A stretch of 9,762 nt of DNA from Caldilineales bacterium (GCA_021463315.1 JAJTXO010000097.1:1-9762), one strand, 5' to 3'; counted from the stretch's first letter, positions 1-6,658 are shown. The notes: generated by a model from the letters alone, not told the origin. Numbers and translations: made by a program.

Positions 1-79
1 GGGGTCGAGACTTCCGAAGTCTGCGCAGGTTTGTTCAAAACGGGCTCACAGTCCATAAGACTTCGGAAGTCTTCCCCAA
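1..79. repeat. Pair of short palindromes in inverted orientation
   Basis: Two near-identical palindromes lie 34 nt apart. The first, AGACTTCCGAAGTCT at 8-22, has 7-bp arms around one base. The second, AAGACTTCGGAAGTCTT at 57-73, has 8-bp arms around one base. Their cores are exact reverse complements of each other. The outer flanks also mirror each other (GGGG at 1-4, CCCC at 74-77), so the whole stretch can fold as one long hairpin or as two small ones. It begins at the window edge and may extend further. No open frame with protein-like character covers it. It could be a REP/BIME-like element or a transcription end signal for a gene to the left; there is no clear T-run, so a repeat element is favoured. 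Confidence 0.6.
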
Positions 80-143
80 TCTATTGAGATGATACGAATC
101 GTGAACTACTGAGATTGGTCAGATTCATCGTGCATCGGATGAT

Positions 144-233
144 CTCCAGACGTCCTTGCGAAGCGCACCGGACGTAGCCCGAAGGAGTGCAACGAGTGCG
201 TGGCCTCCCGAAGCGCAGCGGAGCGGACTGGAG
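144..233. repeat. Palindromic/direct repeat element in intergenic DNA
   Basis: A compact element with several internal symmetries. CTCCAG at 144-149 mirrors CTGGAG at 228-233. ACGTCC at 150-155 mirrors GGACGT at 170-175. The 14-mer CGAAGCGCACCGGA at 159-172 recurs with one change at 209-222. It lies in the gene-free stretch 1-317, downstream of the last gene of the minus-strand glycan cluster. Between it and the first palindromes (about 80-143) I see only a less GC-rich stretch without a recognisable feature. Function is unknown; a dispersed repeat is the simplest reading. Confidence 0.4.
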
Positions 234-258
234 GGTGGACGCCGGGTTCGACGCGATT

Positions 259-314
259 CTACCACTCTACCACTCCACCAATCTACCAATCTACCACTCT
301 ACCAATCCATCTCC
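259..314 (+). repeat. 8-bp tandem array, CTACCAAT type
   Basis: Six consecutive octamers in unbroken register from 259 to 306, of the forms CTACCACT, CCACCAAT and CTACCAAT (consensus YYACCAMT), followed by a decayed unit to 314. The array ends three bases before the stop codon of the GT-C gene at 318-320, so it sits just beyond the 3' end of the glycan cluster. A related array of the same unit in the opposite orientation occurs at 3905-3960, directly before the GT4 gene. No SD, tRNA or protein signal is visible in it. Confidence 0.85.
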
Positions 315-317
315 CCA

Positions 318-2606
318 TCACGGCACATAGGGCGGAAGGCTGGGGTCGACCAGGGCCGCGTAGTAGACGCGGACGAACTGCTGGACGGGGTTGTGCAGCG
401 CGATATCCACGGTGGATTTGTCGACCAGCGCGCCGGCCGGCAGGGCGAAGCGCGCGGTCTGCCAGGGGCCGCTGCCGCTGCCGGCCACGCCCACCAGTTG
501 GCCGTCCACGAAGACCTCCAGTTGCACGCCGGGCAGATCGCGGAAGGCCACGTCCAGCGCCACGGGGCCAGCGTGGGCCGGCGCCAGCGTGGCCCGCAGG
601 CGCTCTCCCTGCTCCAACTGCTGATGCGGGCGGGGCTGGGCCGCGGCGGCTTCGTAGGGTTTGAAATAGCTGAAGGCTGGCACAGCGTTGCTCTCGATCC
701 ACGCCACGGCCGCGGGCTGGCCCGTCGCCTGGCCGCTCAGCTCCAACGTCACCCTGGCGCCGTCCATCCCACCGCCAGTCGTGCTGTCGTCGGTCGAGTA
801 GCGCAGCGTATCGAGACCCGGCGTATCGAGACCCGGCGAATCGAGACCCAGCGGCACATCCAGCCAAGCCGACTCTGCCCCGGTCAGCGTTGCCAGCGGC
901 TGGCCGTTGGCGTTCACCGTCAGCGCGCTGTCGGCCGGCAAAAAGGTGTGCAGCGTGATGGCCGGGGTTGCCTGCAGCGGAAAGACCAACGTGGTCGTCA
1001 CCGCGCGGCTGGCCTCGGCGCTCTGCCACCAATGCGCGGCCACCGATCGCTGGGCCATCGGCCCCAAGGCGCGGCGGTTGAGCACGCTGAGAAAGCCCCG
1101 CTCGTCCTGGATGTCCTGCGGCTCGTAGCGCTGGGCGAACCAGGGCTGGCTGATCAGTTGGTGCGGATAGCGATCATCGCCGACCAGCACCACCAGCGGC
1201 GGATCGTAGCTCTTGATGGCCCAGCCGATCTTGTCGGTCACTGGCAGCAGCAGATGGGCGATCTCTGGCTGCAACAGCCCCGAGAAATCCAGGATGCGGC
1301 AATCGCTGACGTAGCCCAGAATGCCGATCTCGGTCATGCCCACCGGCTCACGGCCCGGCTGCTGGCACAGCTCGCGCAGCAGCAGGCCGGTGCGCTTGTA
1401 GGCCATCTGGCGCTGGCCGGGCGGCTCATCGGCGGTCAACTGGCCCACCGCGGCCGCGGTGGGCCAAAAGAGGCCCAGCAGCAGGCCCGCGACGGCCAGC
1501 GGACGGCCGATGCGCCACCACGGGCCGACTTGGCGCGCCAGCCAGCCGATCGCTCCCACCGCGCCATCGCCGGCCAAGAGCGCCAGCACGGGCAACAGGG
1601 GCACGTAGTACCAATAATAGCCGCGCGCCCGCAGCGCCACGTGGATGGCGATGTAGAGCGCGGCCCACAGCAGCATCAGCCGGTGCACCTGCACGCCAGC
1701 CGATGCGGCCGGCCGCGCGGGGCGCAGCGCCCACGCCGCGCCAACCAGCGCCAGCAGCGCGGCCAGAGGATTGGCGCGCAGCCACACCTTGCCCACCGCC
1801 AGCAACTGCTGATCCCACTGGCCGGCGCGGTCGCCCAGGCCCTGGCTGATCTTGGCGGCCAGCGTGTTGGGCAGCGGCGAGCCGTAGTAGCCCCAGGCGA
1901 AGAGCACCCAGGGCAGCGCCAGCACGAGGGCCACGGCCAGCGCGCCCCAGGGAACGCGGCGGCGGGTGATCAGCCAATGGCCGCCGACCACCAGGCCCAC
2001 CAGCGCGCCATCGGGACGCAGCAAGAAGGCTGCTGCTGCTGCGGCCGCGGTGGCCAGCAGCCAGCGGCCGGCTCGCTCCGATGGCTGCAAGGCCCGACGA
2101 TAGGCGGCAAACACGGCCAACAGCGCGGCCAGATAGAGCGGCGTCTCCATGCCCATGGCCGCGCTGAGCAGCGGATCGCCCAGGGTCACAGCCACGGCCA
2201 CCGCGGCGGCCAGGCAGGCCAGCGCGGGCGTGCGCGGCTGGGCATACCCGGCCCGGCTGGCGTCGATCAGCAGTCCGCTCAGCGCCAGCAGCGCCAGCCC
2301 GTTCCACAGCAGCGCCAGGGCGACGAAATTCTGGCTGAGGATGGAGCTAAGGGCCAGCAGCAGCATGTAGCCAGGGGTGGTGACGCTCAACACCCGCTCA
2401 CCGGGGTTGAAGACCGGACCGACGCCATTGGCCAGATTGCGCGCCACGCGATAGGTGATGAAGGCGTCGTCGTTGATCCCCATGTGCGCGGCAAAGCGCA
2501 GATTCAGCGCGATCAGCAGACCGGCCAGCAGCCAGGGCAGCGCCAGCAGCAGGCCGGACAGCCAGGCTGTGCTGCGCCGCTCGTCCGCCGCGTGATGTGT
2601 GCTCAT
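318..2606 (-). CDS. AftB-like GT-C membrane glycosyltransferase
   Basis: A 762-residue polytopic membrane protein, probably a GT-C fold transferase that uses a polyprenyl-phosphate sugar and acts on the outer face of the membrane. After a first hydrophobic helix (about 15-37) comes the loop with Asp46-Asp47 in NDDAFITYRVARNLANG, the usual GT-C acidic site, then FNPGERV (67-72). Further family marks are METPLY (153-158), RPDG (197-200), YGSPLPNT (241-248) and YYWYYVPLLPVL (330-341). About ten more hydrophobic segments run to residue 388. The remainder (about 390-762) is a non-membrane domain starting with TEIGILGYVSDCRILDFSGL (425-444), as in AftB/LphB-like proteins, followed by beta-rich sequence. 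The ATG overlaps the stop of the GT4 gene by 4 bp (ATGA), with GAGG six bases upstream, so the two are translationally coupled. The donor sugar is unknown. A 15-bp triplication lies in the beta-rich domain. Confidence 0.85.
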   Translation of the reverse strand: MSTHHAADERRSTAWLSGLLLALPWLLAGLLIALNLRFAAHMGINDDAFITYRVARNLANGVGPVFNPGERVLSVTTPGYMLLLALSSILSQNFVALALLWNGLALLALSGLLIDASRAGYAQPRTPALACLAAAVAVAVTLGDPLLSAAMGMETPLYLAALLAVFAAYRRALQPSERAGRWLLATAAAAAAAFLLRPDGALVGLVVGGHWLITRRRVPWGALAVALVLALPWVLFAWGYYGSPLPNTLAAKISQGLGDRAGQWDQQLLAVGKVWLRANPLAALLALVGAAWALRPARPAASAGVQVHRLMLLWAALYIAIHVALRARGYYWYYVPLLPVLALLAGDGAVGAIGWLARQVGPWWRIGRPLAVAGLLLGLFWPTAAAVGQLTADEPPGQRQMAYKRTGLLLRELCQQPGREPVGMTEIGILGYVSDCRILDFSGLLQPEIAHLLLPVTDKIGWAIKSYDPPLVVLVGDDRYPHQLISQPWFAQRYEPQDIQDERGFLSVLNRRALGPMAQRSVAAHWWQSAEASRAVTTTLVFPLQATPAITLHTFLPADSALTVNANGQPLATLTGAESAWLDVPLGLDSPGLDTPGLDTLRYSTDDSTTGGGMDGARVTLELSGQATGQPAAVAWIESNAVPAFSYFKPYEAAAAQPRPHQQLEQGERLRATLAPAHAGPVALDVAFRDLPGVQLEVFVDGQLVGVAGSGSGPWQTARFALPAGALVDKSTVDIALHNPVQQFVRVYYAALVDPSLPPYVP
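808..852 (-). repeat. In-frame 15-bp triplication in the GT-C gene
   Basis: Three tandem 15-bp units (808-822, 823-837, 838-852) code on the minus strand for GLDSP, GLDTP and GLDTL at about residues 585-599 of the GT-C protein. The first two plus-strand units are identical, GTATCGAGACCCGGC; the third has two changes. The period is a multiple of three, so the frame is kept. It lengthens a loop in the beta-rich C-terminal region and is probably tolerated there. The near-identity points to recent slippage-type expansion. Confidence 0.8.
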
Positions 2607-3904
2607 CGCGGCCCTCGCCGCGCCAGCACCGCCGAGTAGACCGCCAGCGTCTCGGCCGCGCAGCGCTCCCAGGAGAACTGAGCCGCGCGGGCGAAGCCGC
2701 GCTGGCGCAGCTCAGCCTGCAGCCCTGGCTGGCTGAGCACATCGTGCAGCGCCTGGGCCAGCGCGGCCGTGTCGGTGGGATCGACCAGCCGGGCCGCGTC
2801 GCCCACCACCTCCGGCAGCGAGGCCGCGTTGGAGCTGATCACCGGCACGCCGCAGGCCATGGCCTCCAGCGGCGGCAGGCCAAACCCTTCGTAGAGCGAT
2901 GGATAGACGAAAACCGTGGCCGCGCTGTACAGGGCAGGCAGATCCGCGTCCTCCACGTAGCCGGGGAAGAGCACGCGTCCCTCCAGCCCAGCCTGCTGCA
3001 CGGCCGCGTAGATCTGGCTCTCGCGCCACTGCGCCTTGCCCGCGATGACCAGGGAGGGGGGGGAGCGGTGAACGGTGAGCGGTGAACCGTGATCAGCTTC
3101 AGTGGACCGTTCACCGTTCACCGTTGACCGCTCCCCGTGTACGGCCTGCCCGAACGCCTCGATCAGGCGGGCGATGTTCTTGCGCGGCTGCAAATTGCCC
3201 AGCGCCAGCGCGAAGGGGCCGTCGGGAATGCCATATCTGGTTCGCACCGCAGCCAGACGGGCTGGATCCGCGACGGGCTGGTATTGCTCGCCGGCTGCTT
3301 CGTAGGTAACGGTGATCTTGTCGGGCGACAGGCCGTAGCGAGCGACGATCTCCTGCTTGGCGTGCTGGCTGACGGTGAGCACATGGGCGGCACGGCGCGC
3401 GCTGAGCGGCACGAGCGTCTTGAGGATCAGCCGGTCGCGCGGGGAGAAGAAGTGCGGGTAATGCTCGAAAGAGATGTCGTGGACGGTGACCACCGTGGGG
3501 CAGGGGTTGAGCGGCGGCGCGTTGTAGGTGACGTGCAACAGGTCGAAATCGCCGGCCAGGCTGGCCCAGGGCAGGCCCAAGGGAATGCGCAGCAGCGCGT
3601 TGGCCGGCCGGAGCCGCGTCGTCTGGGCGTTGACGCTGGCAGCCAGCTCTGGCAGGGCCGCGTGCAGACGCTCAGGATGGGTAGCCAGAAAGACAAAGCG
3701 CGGCATGTCGCCGAAACGCCGCTGCTGGGCGCGCTGGGTGGAGGGCAGATCCTGGGTGGCGTTGGGCGGTCCCAGCGCGTCCCAGGAAAAGCCCTTGGGG
3801 TCGCGCTCGCTCAGCCGCAACAGGCCGCGCGCCAGGTTCACCATATAGGTTTCGTTGCCGGTTTCCCGTTCGCCCACCATATGGGCGTCGATGGCGATGT
3901 GCAT
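2603..3904 (-). CDS. GT4-type (family 1) glycosyltransferase
   Basis: A 433-residue GT-B retaining glycosyltransferase, expected to transfer a nucleotide-sugar hexose to a lipid-linked glycan at the cytoplasmic face. The N-terminal Rossmann domain opens with MHIAIDAHMVGERETGNETY. VTVHDISFEHYP (140-150) and VLTVSQHAKQEI (175-186) are typical of mannosyltransferase-like GT4 enzymes. The donor domain has LGNLQPRKN (235-243) and the E-x7-E signature EGFGLPPLE (339-347) followed by AMACGVPVISS. The start at 3904 was chosen because MHIAID is the family start. The 51 residues that could be added upstream are translated repeat. No Shine-Dalgarno sequence precedes this ATG, because a pyrimidine-rich array abuts it. 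Residues about 254-283 are an in-frame palindromic insert not expected in the family. The gene overlaps the GT-C gene by 4 bp. Confidence 0.9.
   Translation of the reverse strand: MHIAIDAHMVGERETGNETYMVNLARGLLRLSERDPKGFSWDALGPPNATQDLPSTQRAQQRRFGDMPRFVFLATHPERLHAALPELAASVNAQTTRLRPANALLRIPLGLPWASLAGDFDLLHVTYNAPPLNPCPTVVTVHDISFEHYPHFFSPRDRLILKTLVPLSARRAAHVLTVSQHAKQEIVARYGLSPDKITVTYEAAGEQYQPVADPARLAAVRTRYGIPDGPFALALGNLQPRKNIARLIEAFGQAVHGERSTVNGERSTEADHGSPLTVHRSPPSLVIAGKAQWRESQIYAAVQQAGLEGRVLFPGYVEDADLPALYSAATVFVYPSLYEGFGLPPLEAMACGVPVISSNAASLPEVVGDAARLVDPTDTAALAQALHDVLSQPGLQAELRQRGFARAAQFSWERCAAETLAVYSAVLARRGPR
3060..3136. repeat. In-frame heptamer hairpin inside the GT4 gene
   Basis: Arms of 31 nt at 3060-3090 and 3106-3136 are reverse complements with three mismatches, around a 15-nt loop. 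Each arm is built of 7-bp units: CGGTGAA and CGGTGAG on the left, CCGTTCA and CCGTTGA on the right. This is the CCGNTCA family that also forms the array at 4001-4103. It codes for residues about 256-282, a polar stretch rich in His, Arg, Ser and Thr, placed between LIEAFGQ and LVIAGK, where GT4 enzymes have a short loop. An eight-base G run (3056-3063) lies at its left edge. The reading frame is open through it. Confidence 0.85.
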
Positions 3905-3960
3905 GGGGGTAGAGGGGTAGATTGGTGGAGGGGTAGACAAGTAGGCAAGTAGACAAGTAG
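3905..3960 (-). repeat. 8-bp tandem array abutting the GT4 start codon
   Basis: Seven octamers in unbroken register. Read on the minus strand they are CTACTTGT, CTACTTGC and CTACTTGT, then CTACCCCT, CCACCAAT, CTACCCCT and CTACCCCC, and the last unit touches the ATG at 3904. The unit is the same YYACNNNT type as the array at 259-314 but lies in the opposite orientation. The array is pyrimidine-rich on the coding strand, so it offers no ribosome-binding site. Confidence 0.85.
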
Positions 3961-3968
3961 ACGCACTG

Positions 3969-3995
3969 CTGGGGCCGGTCTCCGACCGTGCCCCG
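3969..3995. repeat. Hairpin sharing a 16-mer with the 42-bp repeats
   Basis: GGGGC (3971-3975) pairs with GCCCC (3990-3994), and CGGTC (3976-3980) pairs with GACCG (3984-3988), around a TCC loop with one bulged T at 3989. This gives ten base pairs. The 16-mer GGCCGGTCTCCGACCG at 3973-3988 recurs exactly at 6719-6734 and 6761-6776 upstream of the ligase gene, so this is a dispersed element rather than a chance hairpin. It sits between the octamer array and the heptamer array. No T-run follows on either strand, so it is not a typical terminator. Confidence 0.65.
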
Positions 3996-4000
3996 CTTGA

Positions 4001-4103
4001 CCGATCACCGGTCATGGGGGCTGGGGACTGGGGACTGGGGGCTGGGAGACCGATCACCGATCACCGGTCACCGGTCACCGATCACCGAGCCGGTCACCGA
4101 TCA
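4001..4103. repeat. Heptamer mosaic array (STRR-like)
   Basis: Twelve 7-bp units run in one uninterrupted register from 4001 to 4084. Two CCGRTCA units come first, then five of TGGGGAC type (TGGGGGC, TGGGGAC, TGGGAGA), then five more CCGRTCA units. After a broken unit, two further CCGRTCA units reach 4103. The reverse complement of TGGGGAC is a rotation of CCCCAGT, a classic short tandemly repeated repetitive (STRR) heptamer of filamentous cyanobacteria. The right part is coding: the GT2 stop codon (4075-4077) and its last residues VIGDRLGDR are translated repeat. Confidence 0.85.
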
Positions 4104-5079
4104 CGGCCTCGCGCATGACGCCGGTGTAGGCGCGCCAGTTTTCGCGCCAGCGGGCCTTGGCCGGGCCGCGCGTGGCCAGAACCATGCCCGCGCTGATGCC
4201 GGCGCGCAGCCCCATCTGCAGCAGCGCGATCAGCCGCACGGCCAGCTCCTTGGCCCGGCCATCGAACTTGCGATAGTAGCGGAAATGCGAGCGGAAGCCC
4301 AGCGGCAGCACGCGCGCCCGCGCCCGCGCCACCGAGCGCTTGCCGTAATGCACCACCCGCGCGTCGGGGGTGAAGAAGATGCGATAGCCCTGGTCCTTGG
4401 CCCGTCGGCACCAGTCCAGCTCCTCGACGTACATCCAGTAGCCCTCGTCGAAGGGACCGACCGCGTCCCAGACCTCGCGGCGCACCACCAGCGCACAGCC
4501 CTGGAGCCAATCCACCTCGCGCAGGGCGTCGCGCTGGAAGCCGCCCAGCTCTTTGCGGGCAAAGAGTGGGCTGCGCGGCCAGAGCACGCTCAAAAACACA
4601 GCCTCGCAGAACAGATCCCACAAGGTGGCGAAACGAAACGAAGTCGCCTGCCAACTGCCGTCAGGATTGAGCACGTTGGGGCCAGCCACGGCCGCCTCCG
4701 GATGCTGCTGCAAGAAACGTGCCAGGCCAGCCAGCGCGCCCGGCAGCAGATAGGCGTCCGGGTTGAGCAGAAAAAGCGCCCGCCCGCGCGCTTGGGCGAT
4801 GGCCTGGTTGTTGGCGGCCGCAAAGCCCGCGTTGTGGCGGTTAGCGATCAAGCGCGCCGGGGGAAAATCGGCCTGCACCATGGCCGCGCTGCCGTCGTCC
4901 GAGGCGTTGTCCACCACGATGATCTCGGCCGTCAGCCGGGCCGCGGCGGCCGGCTGCGCGTCCGCCGCCACGATCTCCACACCCGGCTCGTCGACGATCG
5001 ACTGCAAACAGCGCCGCAGCAGCTCGCGCGTGTTCCAACTGACCACCACCACCGTGATATCGATCTGAAACCCTGTCAC
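4075..5079 (-). CDS. GT2 family glycosyltransferase (rhamnosyltransferase-like)
   Basis: A 334-residue inverting GT-A glycosyltransferase, likely adding a sugar such as rhamnose to a lipid-linked oligosaccharide at the inner membrane face; the sugar is not provable. It opens with ITVVVVSWNTRELLRRCL (8-25). VDNASDDGS (56-64) is the nucleotide-sugar motif, and LLNPDA (104-109) takes the place of the DXD site. GCALVVRREVWDAVGPFDEGY (194-214) and MYVEELDWCRR (216-226) form the acceptor/catalytic region of WbbL-like enzymes. A weak hydrophobic stretch (about 282-303) may hold it at the membrane. The start is GTG at 5079, the first possible after an in-frame stop. An AGGG seven bases upstream, supplied by the octamer array, serves as SD. 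The last nine residues come from the heptamer array. It lies 20 nt downstream of the ligase stop, clearly in one operon. Confidence 0.88.
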   Translation of the reverse strand: MTGFQIDITVVVVSWNTRELLRRCLQSIVDEPGVEIVAADAQPAAAARLTAEIIVVDNASDDGSAAMVQADFPPARLIANRHNAGFAAANNQAIAQARGRALFLLNPDAYLLPGALAGLARFLQQHPEAAVAGPNVLNPDGSWQATSFRFATLWDLFCEAVFLSVLWPRSPLFARKELGGFQRDALREVDWLQGCALVVRREVWDAVGPFDEGYWMYVEELDWCRRAKDQGYRIFFTPDARVVHYGKRSVARARARVLPLGFRSHFRYYRKFDGRAKELAVRLIALLQMGLRAGISAGMVLATRGPAKARWRENWRAYTGVMREAVIGDRLGDR

Positions 5080-5120
5080 CTTGTCACCCTGTCACCTTGT
5101 CACCTTGTCACCCCGTCATC
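5073..5120. repeat. 8-bp tandem array containing a stop, SD and start
   Basis: Six octamers in register (5073-5120): CTGTCACC and TTGTCACC, alternating and repeated, then a decayed CCGTCATC. On the minus strand the unit reads GGTGACAA or GGTGACAG. The array includes the TGA stop of the ligase-like gene (5100-5102), an AGGG Shine-Dalgarno-like site (5087-5090) and the GTG start of the GT2 gene (5077-5079). The ends of both genes are therefore repeat-derived. Confidence 0.85.
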
Positions 5121-6626
5121 CGCCCGCGGCGCAAAGGCATCCTGGTTGAAGGCCACGCCAGCCACCCACCACAGATAGCCCGCGGCCAGCAGATTCTGCA
5201 GCAGCGGGGTGAAGATGAAATCCGCCAGCGCGCCGATCCACAGCACCATGGCCAGTTCCATCGCCGCCCGACCCCACAGATCGTTGGCCGCAATCCTCCG
5301 GCGGCGCATGCGCCACAGAGTCCACAGCAAGGACAACAGCGCCACCAACAGCAGCGCCATGCCGAACAGACCCAGCTCCATGCCGATCTGGAAGAAGGTG
5401 CTCTCGGTGTGCTCGATGGTGGTTTCGTTGCTGAACTGCAAGGCGCGCTCGCCCACCATGCCCAGCCCGATGCCCAGCGGGTTTTCCGCCATGAACACCA
5501 GCGAATAGCTCATAGAGCTCTGATGCGCGTCGGCCGCGGGATCGCGACCGGTCAGCCCGCGCACCACCCGCGTGGCAAAGCCGGATTGCACGATCCCCAC
5601 CGCGCCCAGCAAAACCAGGCCGATCAGCCCGGCCAGCAACAGGCGGTTCTGGGTCAGCTCGCGCCAACTGCGCCGCACGCCGTGCTGCTCGACCAGCAGC
5701 GCGCCCCAGGCCAGCAGCGCCACCAGCAGCATCAGCAGCCCGCCGCGGCTGAGGGTCAGCAGCAGCGTGACCAGATAGAGCGCGGCCAGGCCAGCCAGCA
5801 GGATGCGCTGCCAGAGCACGCGCAGATGGACAATGCCAAACAGACAGACCAGGATCAGAAAATTGAGATAGACCGCAAACTGGTTGGGACCGGTGGTGGT
5901 GGAAACGGCGCGCGGGATGGGGAAGCCGTCGCGCAGCGCCGTGCGAAAGGCATAGGGCACCATGCCGGCCTCGTCCACATAGCCCAGGCCGACCATGGTG
6001 GGGAAATCCAGCACGCGCGCCTGGTAGATGCCGAACAGCGCCACGCCAACCCCCACCCCCAGCAACAGCGCCAGCGCCAGCGCCAGCTCGCGGCGGCTGG
6101 TGGTCATCCAGCGCGCCAGGAAGAAGAAGGCCAGCGGCGCCAGATAGTTGCGCAGGCCGTAGAGGCCGATCATGGGGCGTGCGGCCACCGCGATGTAGAG
6201 TATGCTCAGCAGCAGCAGCGCCGCCAGCCACAGATCGAAGGCGTACCAACGAAAGCGGATGCGGCGCCGGCCGGTCCAGTGCTGCACCAGCACCACCGCG
6301 AACAGCAGCAGCAGCCCCGCTTCTTTCCACAGCGACAACATCTGCAGGCGGCCGGCCGGCCACTCGGCCACATAGGTCAGATAGCGCACCAGCCCATCGT
6401 ACAGCGGCGTGAAAGCCAGCATCAGCGCCAGCACAGCCAGCGGCCAGCGCCAGGCGACCATCAGCCCCAGAACCGCGGCCAGCAGCATCGGCACGGCCAC
6501 GCGCGCGGCCGCGGGCAGCAGATAGGCCGCGATGACCAGCGCCAACAACCCCAGCAACAGGGCGATGAAGGCTGGCAACGGCATACGCCATCCAGATGGG
6601 GGGGAATCGGTGCTTGGGGCAGTCAC
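5100..6626 (-). CDS. O-antigen ligase / Wzy-like polymerase membrane protein
   Basis: A 508-residue polytopic protein with about 12 hydrophobic segments, of the Wzy/WaaL (O-antigen ligase, Wzy_C) superfamily. Such proteins polymerise or transfer lipid-linked glycans on the outer side of the membrane. Key marks are STTTGPNQFAVYLNF (242-256), the LTLSRGG motif (290-296), and the large loop with ENPLGIGLGMVGERA (381-395) followed by EHTESTFFQIGMELGLFG (405-422), which carries the conserved His406 and Glu408. The start is GTG at 6626, with AGGA (6633-6636) six bases upstream; the next ATG is at codon 15 with no better SD. It is the first gene of the four-gene glycan cluster. The final residues GVTR and the stop are encoded by the octamer array. 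Ligase and polymerase roles cannot be separated from sequence alone. Confidence 0.87.
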   Translation of the reverse strand: MTAPSTDSPPSGWRMPLPAFIALLLGLLALVIAAYLLPAAARVAVPMLLAAVLGLMVAWRWPLAVLALMLAFTPLYDGLVRYLTYVAEWPAGRLQMLSLWKEAGLLLLFAVVLVQHWTGRRRIRFRWYAFDLWLAALLLLSILYIAVAARPMIGLYGLRNYLAPLAFFFLARWMTTSRRELALALALLLGVGVGVALFGIYQARVLDFPTMVGLGYVDEAGMVPYAFRTALRDGFPIPRAVSTTTGPNQFAVYLNFLILVCLFGIVHLRVLWQRILLAGLAALYLVTLLLTLSRGGLLMLLVALLAWGALLVEQHGVRRSWRELTQNRLLLAGLIGLVLLGAVGIVQSGFATRVVRGLTGRDPAADAHQSSMSYSLVFMAENPLGIGLGMVGERALQFSNETTIEHTESTFFQIGMELGLFGMALLLVALLSLLWTLWRMRRRRIAANDLWGRAAMELAMVLWIGALADFIFTPLLQNLLAAGYLWWVAGVAFNQDAFAPRADDGVTR

Positions 6627-6636
6627 GCAGAATCCT
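6627..6636 (-). promoter_or_regulatory. Ribosome binding site setting the GTG start of the ligase gene
   Basis: On the minus strand AGGA (complement of 6633-6636) is followed by a six-base spacer and then GTG (6626-6624). This decides for the GTG over the in-frame ATG at codon 15, whose upstream bases have no purine-rich site. Confidence 0.6.
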
Positions 6637-6658
6637 CAGTCATTCAGCAACGAGCGCC

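Noticed and set aside
156..2639. Long plus-strand open frame of 827 codons
   Set aside because: It lies antisense to the GT-C gene. Its protein is Gln/Arg/Ala/His-rich with no domain, while the opposite strand gives clear membrane helices and GT-C motifs. It is a GC-rich shadow.
3905..4057. 51-residue N-terminal extension of the GT4 protein
   Set aside because: It is wholly translated octamer and heptamer repeat with no homology expected, and the family start MHIAIDAH is at 3904.
318..6626. Glycan cluster as a transposon or phage-borne island
   Set aside because: No transposase, integrase, tRNA or att-like duplication is visible. The repeats alone do not prove transfer.
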